A program made the translations under genes and the position numbers. From Phycisphaerales bacterium (GTDB lineage Bacteria > Planctomycetota > Phycisphaerae > Tepidisphaerales > Tepidisphaeraceae): a stretch of 42,990 nt of DNA. The notes under the pieces were generated by a model. It saw only the letters and a list, made by a program, of their open reading frames with translations, had not been told where the DNA came from and searched no databases. Below are positions 24,677 through 31,928 of the stretch, in pieces. The stretch covers positions 1 to 42,990 of the forward strand of contig JAQGHM010000338.1 in NCBI GenBank assembly GCA_028291615.1, written 5' to 3'. Positions within the stretch are counted from its first letter, which is position 1. Every line of letters begins with the position of its first letter.

Positions 24677-27631
24677 ATGCAGCGATCGATCCAACTATCT
24701 GCCATCGTCATAGCTTACGCCTTGATTATCGGAGGGTGCGGCGCCAAGCCGGGCGCTTCGAAGGGTGTGGGATCGGCGTCGGCGGCGCGGATCATCCAAG
24801 GGGTGACGATCAACGAGCCGCTGATCCTCAGCGACCCGCCGCTGCCGATGACGGCGGCGCGTAACGAGACGGCGAGCACAGTGCTCCAGTTATCGAACCT
24901 CCCCAAGCCGAAGGAAAAGTCGGTGCTGACCCTGCGGGTGCAGCCGCTGCAACTGGCGAGCGGGAACGCGCAAATCGAGGTGGGACAGATCAAGGCGTAT
25001 CAAATCCTTCCGATGCCGGTGGATGCGAACCGCGCGGGGTACGTGCGGCAGACCGGGCTGAAGGCTTCGGCGCGGACGATGCCGCGGGCGCTGTTGCCGG
25101 TGCCGATGGAGGGGGGGAAGATCAACGTGACCGCGCTGCGCGATCCGAGCGAGCCGCTGAAGCCTAATAGCCGGCTGGGGCTGTCGGACGAGCCGGCGCT
25201 GCTTTGGCTGGACGTGCAGGTGCCGCCGACCGCCAAGCCGGGGCAATACACCACCAGCGTGGACCTGATTCGTGATGGCGAGCGGGTGGAGTCGGTGCCG
25301 CTGTCGCTCACTGTGTATGACTTCGTCCTTCCCGACGAGCGGCATTTGCAGATGGTCGGGCGGATCGAGTGGGAGAGTTTGGAGACGCTTTACCCCGACC
25401 TTTTCGAAGCGATCACGCCGCAACTGGTTAGCCGCAAGGATAAGAAGTACGAACAGGCGATCCGACTTTTGGATCAACTGGTGGCGTTGGCGCACGAGCA
25501 TCGGACGAGCGTTGTGGTGCCGCGATTGCAGCCGGTGGTAAAGTGGCCGGCGAATGGCGGGCCGCAGGTGGACTGGACGGATTTCGACACACTGGCCGAG
25601 CCTTGGCTGAGCGGGGCCGGGTTTGCGGACAAGGTTCCGAATGGATATTGGCCGCTGCCGCGGATCGATTTCCTGGATCGTTATCCACAGCCGCTACAGA
25701 TGCAATATTGGATGGCGGCGGCATCGCATTTTTCCCAGATGGGGTGGATGGAGCGGGCGTGGGTGGAGGTCGAGAAGGATTTGCCCGGGCGCGCCAACGC
25801 GGTCGAGTGCATTCAGCTTTCGACGCAGGCGGCGGCGATCCTGGACGCGCACCCGCGGCTTCGCATCAGCCTACCGCTGGAGGACGCGCAACTTCAGTTC
25901 CGCGATAAAGGCAACCCGGGCCTGATCAACAAAACATCGACCAATCGGCTGATGACGGCGTCGAGCGGACTTGTGTTCGCGCCGCCGGGACAGGCGTGGC
26001 CGGGCGGGGTGGCGCGACCGGCGCACTGGCTGCGGACGGACCTGCCCGGCCTGGTGCCGTACATCGGCGCGGGCGGCGACGAGCGCGACGTGCGGCTGTG
26101 GGCGTGGCTGGCGTATTTGCGGCAATCGCAGGTGATCGGCTGGGACGGGGCGCTGCCTCACTCGCACACCGCACAGGAACCGGCTGACCCCAACGAGCTC
26201 ACCTGGTTTTACCCGGGGCGGTGGTTTGGCGTGGACGAACCGGTGCCGACGATCCAGCTTAAGTGGCTGCGGCGGGCGCAACAGGACTTTGAATACCTTT
26301 ACCTTGCCAAGCAACGCGGCGAAGTGATTTATTCTCTCGTGATGGCGCGGCTAATGATCAAGCCGGTGCAGACGCAGCCCAATGAAGATCCCGATCCGAC
26401 GCATGGGTTGCTCACGGGCACGACGGATCAACAGGCCTGGACGAAGGCGCTCGAATTACTGGCCAGGAACATCCTGTTGCGCGACCCGGGCAAAGAGTTG
26501 GATAAGGACGAAGAACAGCGGAACCTACGGGAGCAGAAGCAACTGGAGCTCAACCTCGAGACCGCGAACTGGATCGCGCCGCAGGACAAGCCGCTTCAGA
26601 TCGGGCGAAACACAAACTGGGGTTGGGCCGCCAAAGAGGGCAACTGGGTGGACCTGCGCCTTGGACTGGATATCTATAACGCAACCGACCAGCCGCTGAC
26701 GGGTGAGTTGCAGTGGGTGAGCGCCCCGCGCGGCTGGGAATTTAATCCGCAGCCGGTGGTGGTCGCGCCTAACAACGCCGTGAACGTCTTCCAGGTGAAA
26801 CAGTTCACGATGGAAACGCGCGTGGACCTCAGCAAGCTCGGCCCCGAGACGCGCAGGCCGATCCAGTTCAAGTTCATCGACGAGATGCACCCCAGCCGGC
26901 CGTCGCACCTGAGCGTGCTGGCGCCGGTGGCGGCGAGCGATCGGCGAGAGGGGAAGCTCTCGATCGACGGCGCACTGGGCGACTGGGACGAAGCGGCCGA
27001 CGCAATCCAGCAGGGGCCGATGGTGGTCATGCTGGACCGGCCAAGCCTGCAGCGGCAGGCGATGCAGATGGCATCGACGCCTTCGTCGATCTATTCGAAC
27101 TGGGCGTCTAAGCATTTCTACGTCGCGTTCAAACTCGACGGCCTGGCGGGCGGCGACGCGAAGGTCGGCAAGAACACGGTCGATTACCAGCTCCGCCGCG
27201 CATGGAGCGAGGATCTCTGCGAGATCCTGGTGCAGGCGGTTTACGTGCAGCCGGGGAATGTGGGTCAGGTCGTGCACCTGGTTTGCCGGCCCAACGGCCA
27301 GGTGACGGCGGCGATCAAGCCGTCGCCGAAGAACCAGAAGCTGTTCGGCGCCGAATACAAGGACGTGCTGGGCGCCAACGTGCGATACGGGTATGCCGTC
27401 GAAGGAAGCATCTGGCGCGGCGAAGTCGCGATCCCCTTGGATTTGATCAACGACAAGGAACACCAGGGGATGACGCCGACGCTGATGCGCTTCAACTTTG
27501 TCCAGCACAAGCAGGCGACGGGCGAATCATCAAGCTGGGCCGGCCCGCTGGACTTCGGCCGCGACGATTCGTTCATGGGACTTCTCTACCTGCGCGACAT
27601 CAAAGCGCCGGGCATGGGAACGCGCGAGTAG
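24677..27631 (+). CDS. Lipoprotein with DUF4091/GH123-like and CBM9-like domains
   Basis: 984 residues from the ATG at 24677, which gives a lipoprotein signal (MQRSIQLSAIVIAYALIIGGC); an ATG at 24626 is possible but puts a charged stretch before the signal. An N-terminal beta-sandwich region is followed by a TIM-barrel-like part with DUF4091/GH123 traits. These include VRLWAWLAYLRQSQVIGWDG (about 470-490), WFYPGRWFG and an LKWLRRAQQDFEYLYL helix near 530. At the position where these enzymes often have DEP, this protein reads WVEVEKDLPG (362-371). The C-terminal domain opens LSIDGALGDWDEAADAI, like CBM9-type modules. Surface glycan degradation is inferred; activity is uncertain. Confidence 0.7.
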   Translation: MQRSIQLSAIVIAYALIIGGCGAKPGASKGVGSASAARIIQGVTINEPLILSDPPLPMTAARNETASTVLQLSNLPKPKEKSVLTLRVQPLQLASGNAQIEVGQIKAYQILPMPVDANRAGYVRQTGLKASARTMPRALLPVPMEGGKINVTALRDPSEPLKPNSRLGLSDEPALLWLDVQVPPTAKPGQYTTSVDLIRDGERVESVPLSLTVYDFVLPDERHLQMVGRIEWESLETLYPDLFEAITPQLVSRKDKKYEQAIRLLDQLVALAHEHRTSVVVPRLQPVVKWPANGGPQVDWTDFDTLAEPWLSGAGFADKVPNGYWPLPRIDFLDRYPQPLQMQYWMAAASHFSQMGWMERAWVEVEKDLPGRANAVECIQLSTQAAAILDAHPRLRISLPLEDAQLQFRDKGNPGLINKTSTNRLMTASSGLVFAPPGQAWPGGVARPAHWLRTDLPGLVPYIGAGGDERDVRLWAWLAYLRQSQVIGWDGALPHSHTAQEPADPNELTWFYPGRWFGVDEPVPTIQLKWLRRAQQDFEYLYLAKQRGEVIYSLVMARLMIKPVQTQPNEDPDPTHGLLTGTTDQQAWTKALELLARNILLRDPGKELDKDEEQRNLREQKQLELNLETANWIAPQDKPLQIGRNTNWGWAAKEGNWVDLRLGLDIYNATDQPLTGELQWVSAPRGWEFNPQPVVVAPNNAVNVFQVKQFTMETRVDLSKLGPETRRPIQFKFIDEMHPSRPSHLSVLAPVAASDRREGKLSIDGALGDWDEAADAIQQGPMVVMLDRPSLQRQAMQMASTPSSIYSNWASKHFYVAFKLDGLAGGDAKVGKNTVDYQLRRAWSEDLCEILVQAVYVQPGNVGQVVHLVCRPNGQVTAAIKPSPKNQKLFGAEYKDVLGANVRYGYAVEGSIWRGEVAIPLDLINDKEHQGMTPTLMRFNFVQHKQATGESSSWAGPLDFGRDDSFMGLLYLRDIKAPGMGTRE

Positions 27632-27656
27632 GACAACGCAATCCGGGTGGCATGCT

Positions 27657-27986
27657 ATGGCTTGGGTTTACCTTTTGCTCGCGGCGGTTTGCGAGATGGT
27701 TTGGCCCCTGGGGTTTAAGTTTTCCGACGGATTTACGAATTGGGGGAAGAATTGGGGCGTGATCGTCGGGACGTTTGGTGTGATGCTGGCGAGTTTCGGG
27801 TTCATGTCGCTGGCTAGCCGGCAGTTGCCGGTGGGGACGGTTTACGCGGTGTGGACGGGGCTGGGGACTACGGGGATCGTGCTGATCGGGATGATGTTTT
27901 TGAATGAGCCTCGTGATTTGCGTCGGTTGGTTTGTCTGGGGTTGATCGTCGTGGGGGTGGTGGGGTTGCGGGTTTTGGAGAGGTAG
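27657..27986 (+). CDS. SMR-family exporter, SugE/Gdx (guanidinium) type
   Basis: 109 residues with four membrane helices. Glu13 in AAVCEMVWPLG is the central proton/substrate residue of the SMR family. LPVGTVYAVWTGLGTTGIVL is the helix 3 signature shared with SugE/Gdx rather than EmrE. FLNEPRDLRRLVCLGLIVVG follows. Gdx proteins form dual-topology dimers and export guanidinium; SugE-type proteins have also been linked with quaternary ammonium tolerance. It starts 25 bases after the previous gene. No guanidine riboswitch is seen in that gap. Confidence 0.9.
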   Translation: MAWVYLLLAAVCEMVWPLGFKFSDGFTNWGKNWGVIVGTFGVMLASFGFMSLASRQLPVGTVYAVWTGLGTTGIVLIGMMFLNEPRDLRRLVCLGLIVVGVVGLRVLER

Positions 27987-28009
27987 TTGCTGGTCATTAT
28001 CGCATCTAA

Positions 28010-28075
28010 AAAAGGCGCCGCAAAGGCGCAAAGAGCGCGAAGAAGATGGGAAGTTTTTTTGAAGTCTTGGTTTTT
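28010..28075 (+). repeat. Dispersed intergenic repeat, copy 2
   Basis: The core GCAAAGGCGCAAAGAGCGCG (28018-28037) and a T-rich tail match copies 1 and 3. It lies between the SMR gene and the convergent arabinofuranosidase gene. Confidence 0.7.
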
Positions 28076-28085
28076 GATTGTTGGG

Positions 28086-29663
28086 TCAGGCGGGGTTGCA
28101 GGTTAGTTCGACTGCGGTGACGGATCTGGCGGGGAAGCGGTGCTTATAGACGTCGGATTTGGGGAGGGTTTGTTCTTTGGGTTTCAGGGCGTCGGGTTCT
28201 AATGGGGTGGCGGCTTGGCGGGGGTCTTCTGGGGAGATTTCGAAGATTTTTGCGCTGGTGACGGCGGCGCCGTTTACGGTGAGGGTGGTTTCGATCGAGC
28301 GCGAATAGTTGGTGTTGGCGACGTGGAGGAAGTATTTGTCGCCGGTGCGGCTGGCGGTGAGATCGAGGGAGGTGGGGGCGGATTTTACTGTGACGGCTTG
28401 TTGGCCATTGTGGCGTTTGAAGAGGCGCATGACTGCGCCGGCGGGCAGTAGGTAGCTGATACCGCTGGGAACCTGGAGCATGAGTGCGTTGGTGGTCCAG
28501 CGGCTGCCGCAGAAGTCGGCGGCGGTGGCGATTTTGACGCGGTCGCCGTGGCGCTGGTAGGCGTTCATGGCGCGGGCGCAGTAGACGCCGGTGAGCCACT
28601 CGGCGAGGAGCGGGTTGGTGTTGCCGGGGGCGAGGCTGAGGTGGCCTTCAGTGACGGCGATGGGGAGTTTGGAATTGTGGTCATCCAGGACCTGTTTGAA
28701 GCGGACGAGTTTTTGTTCGACCCTGGGGGCCATTTCCATCAGTTCTTCCCAGGCGCGCTGGGGTTCCTGCTGATATTTCAGGCTATTGAGCATCGTGTCT
28801 TTGCGGAGGGGGCGCTGGCCCATCATGTGGAGGGCGACGTAGTCGAGATGTTCGCCGGCGCGGTCAGCGAGGCGGCCGGCCCAGGGTTCGCCTTTGACCG
28901 CGCCGGGGCCGTCGTCGCCCCAGCCGATTAATTTGATCGACGGGTCGCGCTGGCGCATGGCCTTGACAAACTCGATGGTGTGCTCGATGGATTGGTCAAG
29001 GGTAAAGCCGCCTGCGCCGTAGGAGGTTTCGTTGCCGAGTTGCCAGAGCTTGATGTTGTAGGGGTCAGGGTGGCCGTGGGACTTGCGGTCTTTGTTGTCG
29101 GGGTCGTTGGCGTAGCTGACCCAATCGGCGGCTTCGGCGGCGTCGCCGAGGCGGTTGCCTTCGGACATCTTGGAGTAAAACAGGCGGCCGTCGCTCATGA
29201 AGTTGACGCAGTAGAGCGGCTGCGCATTGATGCGGCGGCAGTAATCGACGAACTCGTGGGTGCCGACGCGGTTGGTTTCTTTTCCGCCCCAGAGGTAATT
29301 GCGCATCAGCGGACGTTGCTCAACCGGGCCGACGCCTTCGCGCCACTTGTAGTAGCGGCTGAGGAGACCGCCGTAGCGCATGACGTCGGGGGCGAGGTCG
29401 ATGCTGGCGTCGATGAAATCCTTGCGCCAGTTCTGGGCGTCGTAGGACCAGGCGGCTTCGACAGAGGAATCGGTGGTGCCGAGCGGCTCCATGAACTGCA
29501 TGTAGAGGAGCGGGGAGATGTCGAAGAGAGGCGCGGGATCGATGACGATCTGGGCGGCGGTGGATTCTTCGGCGGCGCGGGCCTGGTGGTTGGCGGCAGA
29601 GTGGGCGCAAGCGCCGGCAAGGGCGACGCCGCGCTGGAGGAACTCGCGGCGGTGGATGCTCAT
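28086..29663 (-). CDS. Tat-exported GH51-like alpha-L-arabinofuranosidase
   Basis: 525 residues. It starts with a twin-arginine signal (HRREFLQRGVALAGACAHSA). GH51-like features: DISPLLYMQFMEPLG, PDVMRYGGLL, LWQLGNETSYG with the acid/base Glu212, and LPIAVTEGHLSL with Glu339 as probable nucleophile. A C-terminal beta-sandwich includes YFLHVANTNYSRSI. It would remove arabinofuranosyl side chains from plant polysaccharide in the periplasm or outside. The Tat signal suggests it is folded before export. Monocistronic on the minus strand. Confidence 0.85.
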   Translation of the reverse strand: MSIHRREFLQRGVALAGACAHSAANHQARAAEESTAAQIVIDPAPLFDISPLLYMQFMEPLGTTDSSVEAAWSYDAQNWRKDFIDASIDLAPDVMRYGGLLSRYYKWREGVGPVEQRPLMRNYLWGGKETNRVGTHEFVDYCRRINAQPLYCVNFMSDGRLFYSKMSEGNRLGDAAEAADWVSYANDPDNKDRKSHGHPDPYNIKLWQLGNETSYGAGGFTLDQSIEHTIEFVKAMRQRDPSIKLIGWGDDGPGAVKGEPWAGRLADRAGEHLDYVALHMMGQRPLRKDTMLNSLKYQQEPQRAWEELMEMAPRVEQKLVRFKQVLDDHNSKLPIAVTEGHLSLAPGNTNPLLAEWLTGVYCARAMNAYQRHGDRVKIATAADFCGSRWTTNALMLQVPSGISYLLPAGAVMRLFKRHNGQQAVTVKSAPTSLDLTASRTGDKYFLHVANTNYSRSIETTLTVNGAAVTSAKIFEISPEDPRQAATPLEPDALKPKEQTLPKSDVYKHRFPARSVTAVELTCNPA

Positions 29664-29730
29664 TGAGGCGCTCCGGGTTTGTCGAGATTATAAAGGCGGT
29701 GGCGGATGTGTGAGCGGATGTTGAAACGAA

Positions 29731-29803
29731 AGCCATCGGTCGGACTTGAACCGACAACCGCCGGTTTACAAAACCGGTGCTCTGCCAATTGAGCTACGAT
29801 GGC
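29731..29803 (-). tRNA. tRNA-Thr (anticodon TGT)
   Basis: On the minus strand a full cloverleaf is visible: a 7-bp acceptor stem (GCCATCG/CGATGGC), D arm with GCTC/GAGC, and anticodon stem CCGGT/ACCGG with loop TTTGTAA. The T arm is GTCGG/CCGAC with loop TTCAAGT. Anticodon TGT reads ACA (Thr). The discriminator is T and no CCA is encoded. Confidence 0.93.
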
Positions 29804-29809
29804 GGGAAC

Positions 29810-29904
29810 AGTAGGCGGTAGGCAGAGGGCAGTAGGCAGGAAGACGCGGCATCGCGATTCCTTCTGACGTTATTCTGCATACTGCCTACCGCCTACTGCC
29901 TACT
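29810..29904. repeat. Inverted repeat with arms of GTAGGCA-type heptamers
   Basis: Arms 29810-29839 and 29875-29904 pair at 25 of 30 positions around a 35-base centre. Each arm consists of about four 7-base units close to GTAGGCA (or its complement). It fills the gap between greA and tRNA-Thr. Confidence 0.85.
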
Positions 29905-29907
29905 TTC

Positions 29908-30375
29908 TCAGACGATCGCCAAGATCTTAAACTCCAGCGTCCCGCGCGGGGCTTTCACTTTTACCGTTTCACCTACCCGGGCCTTCAGCAGCGCTTCGCC
30001 CATCGGGCTGGTGACGGAGACGGGCATCACTTCATCGTCCGCGCCGCCGGGAGTCGCCTCGCCCACCAGGCGGATCAGTTGTTCGGTGTCGTCGTCGAGG
30101 TCCAGCAGCTTGACCGTGTGGCCTAGGAAGACCATGTCTTCGGGGACGTGCTCGTTGGAGACAACCGCGACGTGCCGAAGCTTGTTCTCCAGTTCCGCGA
30201 GCTCGCGCTGGATCGTGCGGTTCTCTTCCTTGGCGAAGTGGTACTCGGCGTTTTCGGAGAGGTCGCCCAGGGCGGCGGCTTTGCGGATTCGTTCCTGCAC
30301 CTCGATCTGCATGCGGAACAACTCTTCGCGCTTCTTCTCCATCGTGGCCTTCTCATCGGCACTGACGATCTGCAT
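29908..30375 (-). CDS. greA: Transcription elongation factor GreA
   Basis: 155 residues from the ATG of MQIVSADEKATMEKK, with an AGGAG ribosome site 8 bases upstream. The N-terminal coiled coil carries GDLSENAEYHFAKEE, whose Asp38 and Glu41 reach into the RNA polymerase channel to stimulate transcript cleavage. The C-terminal FKBP-like domain includes SPMGEALLKARVGETVKVKA, given here in two overlapping parts: SPMGEALLKARVG and GETVKVKAPRG. It rescues backtracked polymerase. It is followed by the heptamer inverted repeat and tRNA-Thr on the same strand. Confidence 0.93.
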   Translation of the reverse strand: MQIVSADEKATMEKKREELFRMQIEVQERIRKAAALGDLSENAEYHFAKEENRTIQRELAELENKLRHVAVVSNEHVPEDMVFLGHTVKLLDLDDDTEQLIRLVGEATPGGADDEVMPVSVTSPMGEALLKARVGETVKVKAPRGTLEFKILAIV

Positions 30376-30687
30376 GAGACAACTCCTGTCGGGGGCGCGG
30401 GCCGTCACACACTGATCGACGGCGGCGCGAAAAGTATCGAAACGTCCGGGTAACCTAAAACGCGAGCCACCGCGCCGGCCGGGCGCGGTGGCTTTACTGC
30501 TATCCGCAGGATGGCATTATAACACCCGCGGGCTGGCATTTCGCCACCCCTAAATCCAAAAAAACACCCGGTCATGCACCACAGCCTACCAACGTGGTCA
30601 CCGGAAGTGACCATGCCACCCTCCGTTGCTTGACTTTCCTGTCGCGCTGCCCGATCTTCCCTCCCGGTCCAACACGCGGGAGAATCG
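30376..30687. other. 312-base divergent region between greA and atpC
   Basis: It contains the 12-bp stem-loop at 30465-30493 and a weak promoter-like pair for atpC: TTGACT at 30630-30635, 17-base spacer, GATCTT at 30653-30658. No coding sequence is convincing. Confidence 0.5.
30465..30493. repeat. Perfect 12-bp stem-loop between divergent genes
   Basis: Arms 30465-30476 and 30482-30493 pair fully around GGCCG. Read on the minus strand it is followed shortly by CGCGTTTT, on the plus strand by TTACTGC. It may be a terminator-like or leader structure. Confidence 0.55.
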
Positions 30688-31080
30688 ATGTCCTTTCAAT
30701 GTACCCTGGTCACGCCGGAGCAGCAGGTCCTGGATGAAACCGTCCAACAGGCGATCGTGCCCGCGCATGATGGTCTGATCGGCATCCTCACCGGCCGGGC
30801 CCCCCTGCTGATTAAGCTGGGTACGGGTGAGTTGCGAATCGACCTGCCGGGCGGGCAGCGCCGCTACTTCTTTGTAGACGGGGGGGTTGCGCAGATGAAG
30901 GACAACAAGCTGACGATCCTGAGCACCGATGCCGCCCCCAGCGCCGCCATCAGCGCCGAAACCGCCCGCGCCGAATACGCCGAAGCCGAGGCCCGGCGTC
31001 CGACGGATGCCAAGACGGCGAAGGACCGGGAACATCAGATGGCGCGGGCGCGGGCGAAGCGGGCGATTGCGGGGAAGTAA
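30688..31080 (+). CDS. atpC: F1F0 ATP synthase epsilon subunit (solitary)
   Basis: 130 residues with a GGGAG ribosome site. The N-terminal beta-sandwich (FQCTLVTPEQQVLDETVQQA, VPAHDGLIGILTGRAPLL, YFFVDGGVAQMKDNKLTIL) is typical of AtpC, followed by a short helical C-terminal domain (ARAEYAEAEARR, KDREHQMARARAKRAI). The epsilon subunit joins the rotor and can inhibit ATP hydrolysis. It normally follows atpD; here no other atp gene is near and the upstream gene is divergent, so it has its own promoter or a split operon. Confidence 0.92.
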   Translation: MSFQCTLVTPEQQVLDETVQQAIVPAHDGLIGILTGRAPLLIKLGTGELRIDLPGGQRRYFFVDGGVAQMKDNKLTILSTDAAPSAAISAETARAEYAEAEARRPTDAKTAKDREHQMARARAKRAIAGK

Positions 31081-31083
31081 ATC

Positions 31084-31440
31084 TCAAAACGGCAGAAATG
31101 CCACCGCCCCCAACCACTCCTCAGCCTCCGTCGCAGATCCGATCAAGATCAAATCCTCGATGATTGCGCCGATCGGCTCCAATTGCGGCACCAGGATTAG
31201 TCCCGTCATTTTCTCGCCCCGGCCCATTCGCTCGTACGCACCGGCCGCCATCGTATTCACATCGTGCGAGACTACGACGAAGGCTCTTTGCGCCGCCCAT
31301 TCCAGCACATCCGCATCCGAACGATCGGGCGGCCCGATGTCTCGAACATGAAGGAATTCAATCGTCGGTTCTCGGCGCAGGACGCCAGACACGATTTGCT
31401 CGTTCAGGTCGTGATCCGCCAGATATCGCACTCGCCCCAT
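31084..31440 (-). CDS. DUF5615 PIN-like protein, probable toxin
   Basis: 118 residues. It has DUF5615/Mut7-C-like PIN features: an early acidic pair in RYLADHDLNEQIV, then DIGPPDRSDADVLEWAAQ and FVVVSHDVNTM, which carries the later acidic residue. PIN-like proteins cut RNA. Its ATG follows the TAA of the DUF433 gene with no gap (TAAATG), indicating translational coupling. Members are commonly paired with DUF433 and are proposed toxin-antitoxin systems; toxicity is inferred. Confidence 0.8.
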   Translation of the reverse strand: MGRVRYLADHDLNEQIVSGVLRREPTIEFLHVRDIGPPDRSDADVLEWAAQRAFVVVSHDVNTMAAGAYERMGRGEKMTGLILVPQLEPIGAIIEDLILIGSATEAEEWLGAVAFLPF

Positions 31441-31764
31441 TTATTCCCCTTTTGTATTCACCGCACGCATCTCGTGCAATCGCTTCAAAACCGGCGGCGG
31501 GTCCCCATCCACTTTGGCACGCGAATGCGACCAGACCTCGCCCTGCCGCTTGAGGTATGCCTCTACTTCATCCGGATGTTCCAGACACCAGGTCAATGCC
31601 CCGTAGACCTGCAAGAGCGATAGTGCAGGATACTGGCTGCGGATCGATTCGGGACTGTGTCCCTGGTCCCAAGCGGCAACCACGGAATCAAGGCTTATCT
31701 GGGTCGTCCCCACGCGAATCACCCCGTGATTGTCGGTCCTAACGTAGGATTGCTCACCAGCCAT
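31441..31764 (-). CDS. DUF433 protein, probable antitoxin
   Basis: 107 residues with an AAGGA ribosome site. DUF433 features: VIRVGTTQISLDSVVAAWDQ, GHSPESIRSQYPALSLLQVY and a helix GALTWCLEHPDEVEAYL. It is a small helical, DNA-binding-like domain usually next to DUF5615. It is first in the pair, as antitoxins usually are. The extended -10 at 31790-31798 probably drives it. Confidence 0.8.
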   Translation of the reverse strand: MAGEQSYVRTDNHGVIRVGTTQISLDSVVAAWDQGHSPESIRSQYPALSLLQVYGALTWCLEHPDEVEAYLKRQGEVWSHSRAKVDGDPPPVLKRLHEMRAVNTKGE

Positions 31765-31789
31765 TATTCATCCTTGCAGAGTTGCCAAG

Positions 31790-31798
31790 AATATACCA
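31790..31798 (-). promoter_or_regulatory. Extended -10 promoter for the DUF433/DUF5615 pair
   Basis: TGGTATATT on the minus strand matches TGnTATAAT with one change. The leader before the DUF433 ATG would be about 18 bases. No -35 element is evident. Confidence 0.5.
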
Positions 31799-31840
31799 TG
31801 TTTTCAACCCTCCGCGTTAATCGCGATATCACTGAGGGAT

Positions 31841-31868
31841 TTGTCCCGCGGCCGCGCCAAGGTATGAT
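31841..31868 (+). promoter_or_regulatory. Sigma-70-like promoter for the Gfo/Idh/MocA gene
   Basis: TTGTCC (31841-31846), 16-base spacer, TATGAT (31863-31868); about 55 bases of leader before the ATG at 31929, which has AAAGGA as ribosome site. Confidence 0.55.
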
Positions 31869-31928
31869 CTTCGATCCCGCCGTACACGCGGAACCAGGAC
31901 TCATCAGAACGCACGAAAGGATCGCCCA

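Noticed and set aside
27632..27656. Guanidine riboswitch before the Gdx-type SMR gene
   Set aside because: Only 25 bases lie between the genes, too short for any guanidine riboswitch class.
30405..30614. 69-residue minus-strand frame in the greA-atpC gap
   Set aside because: Runs through the 12-bp hairpin, no ribosome site, odd composition.
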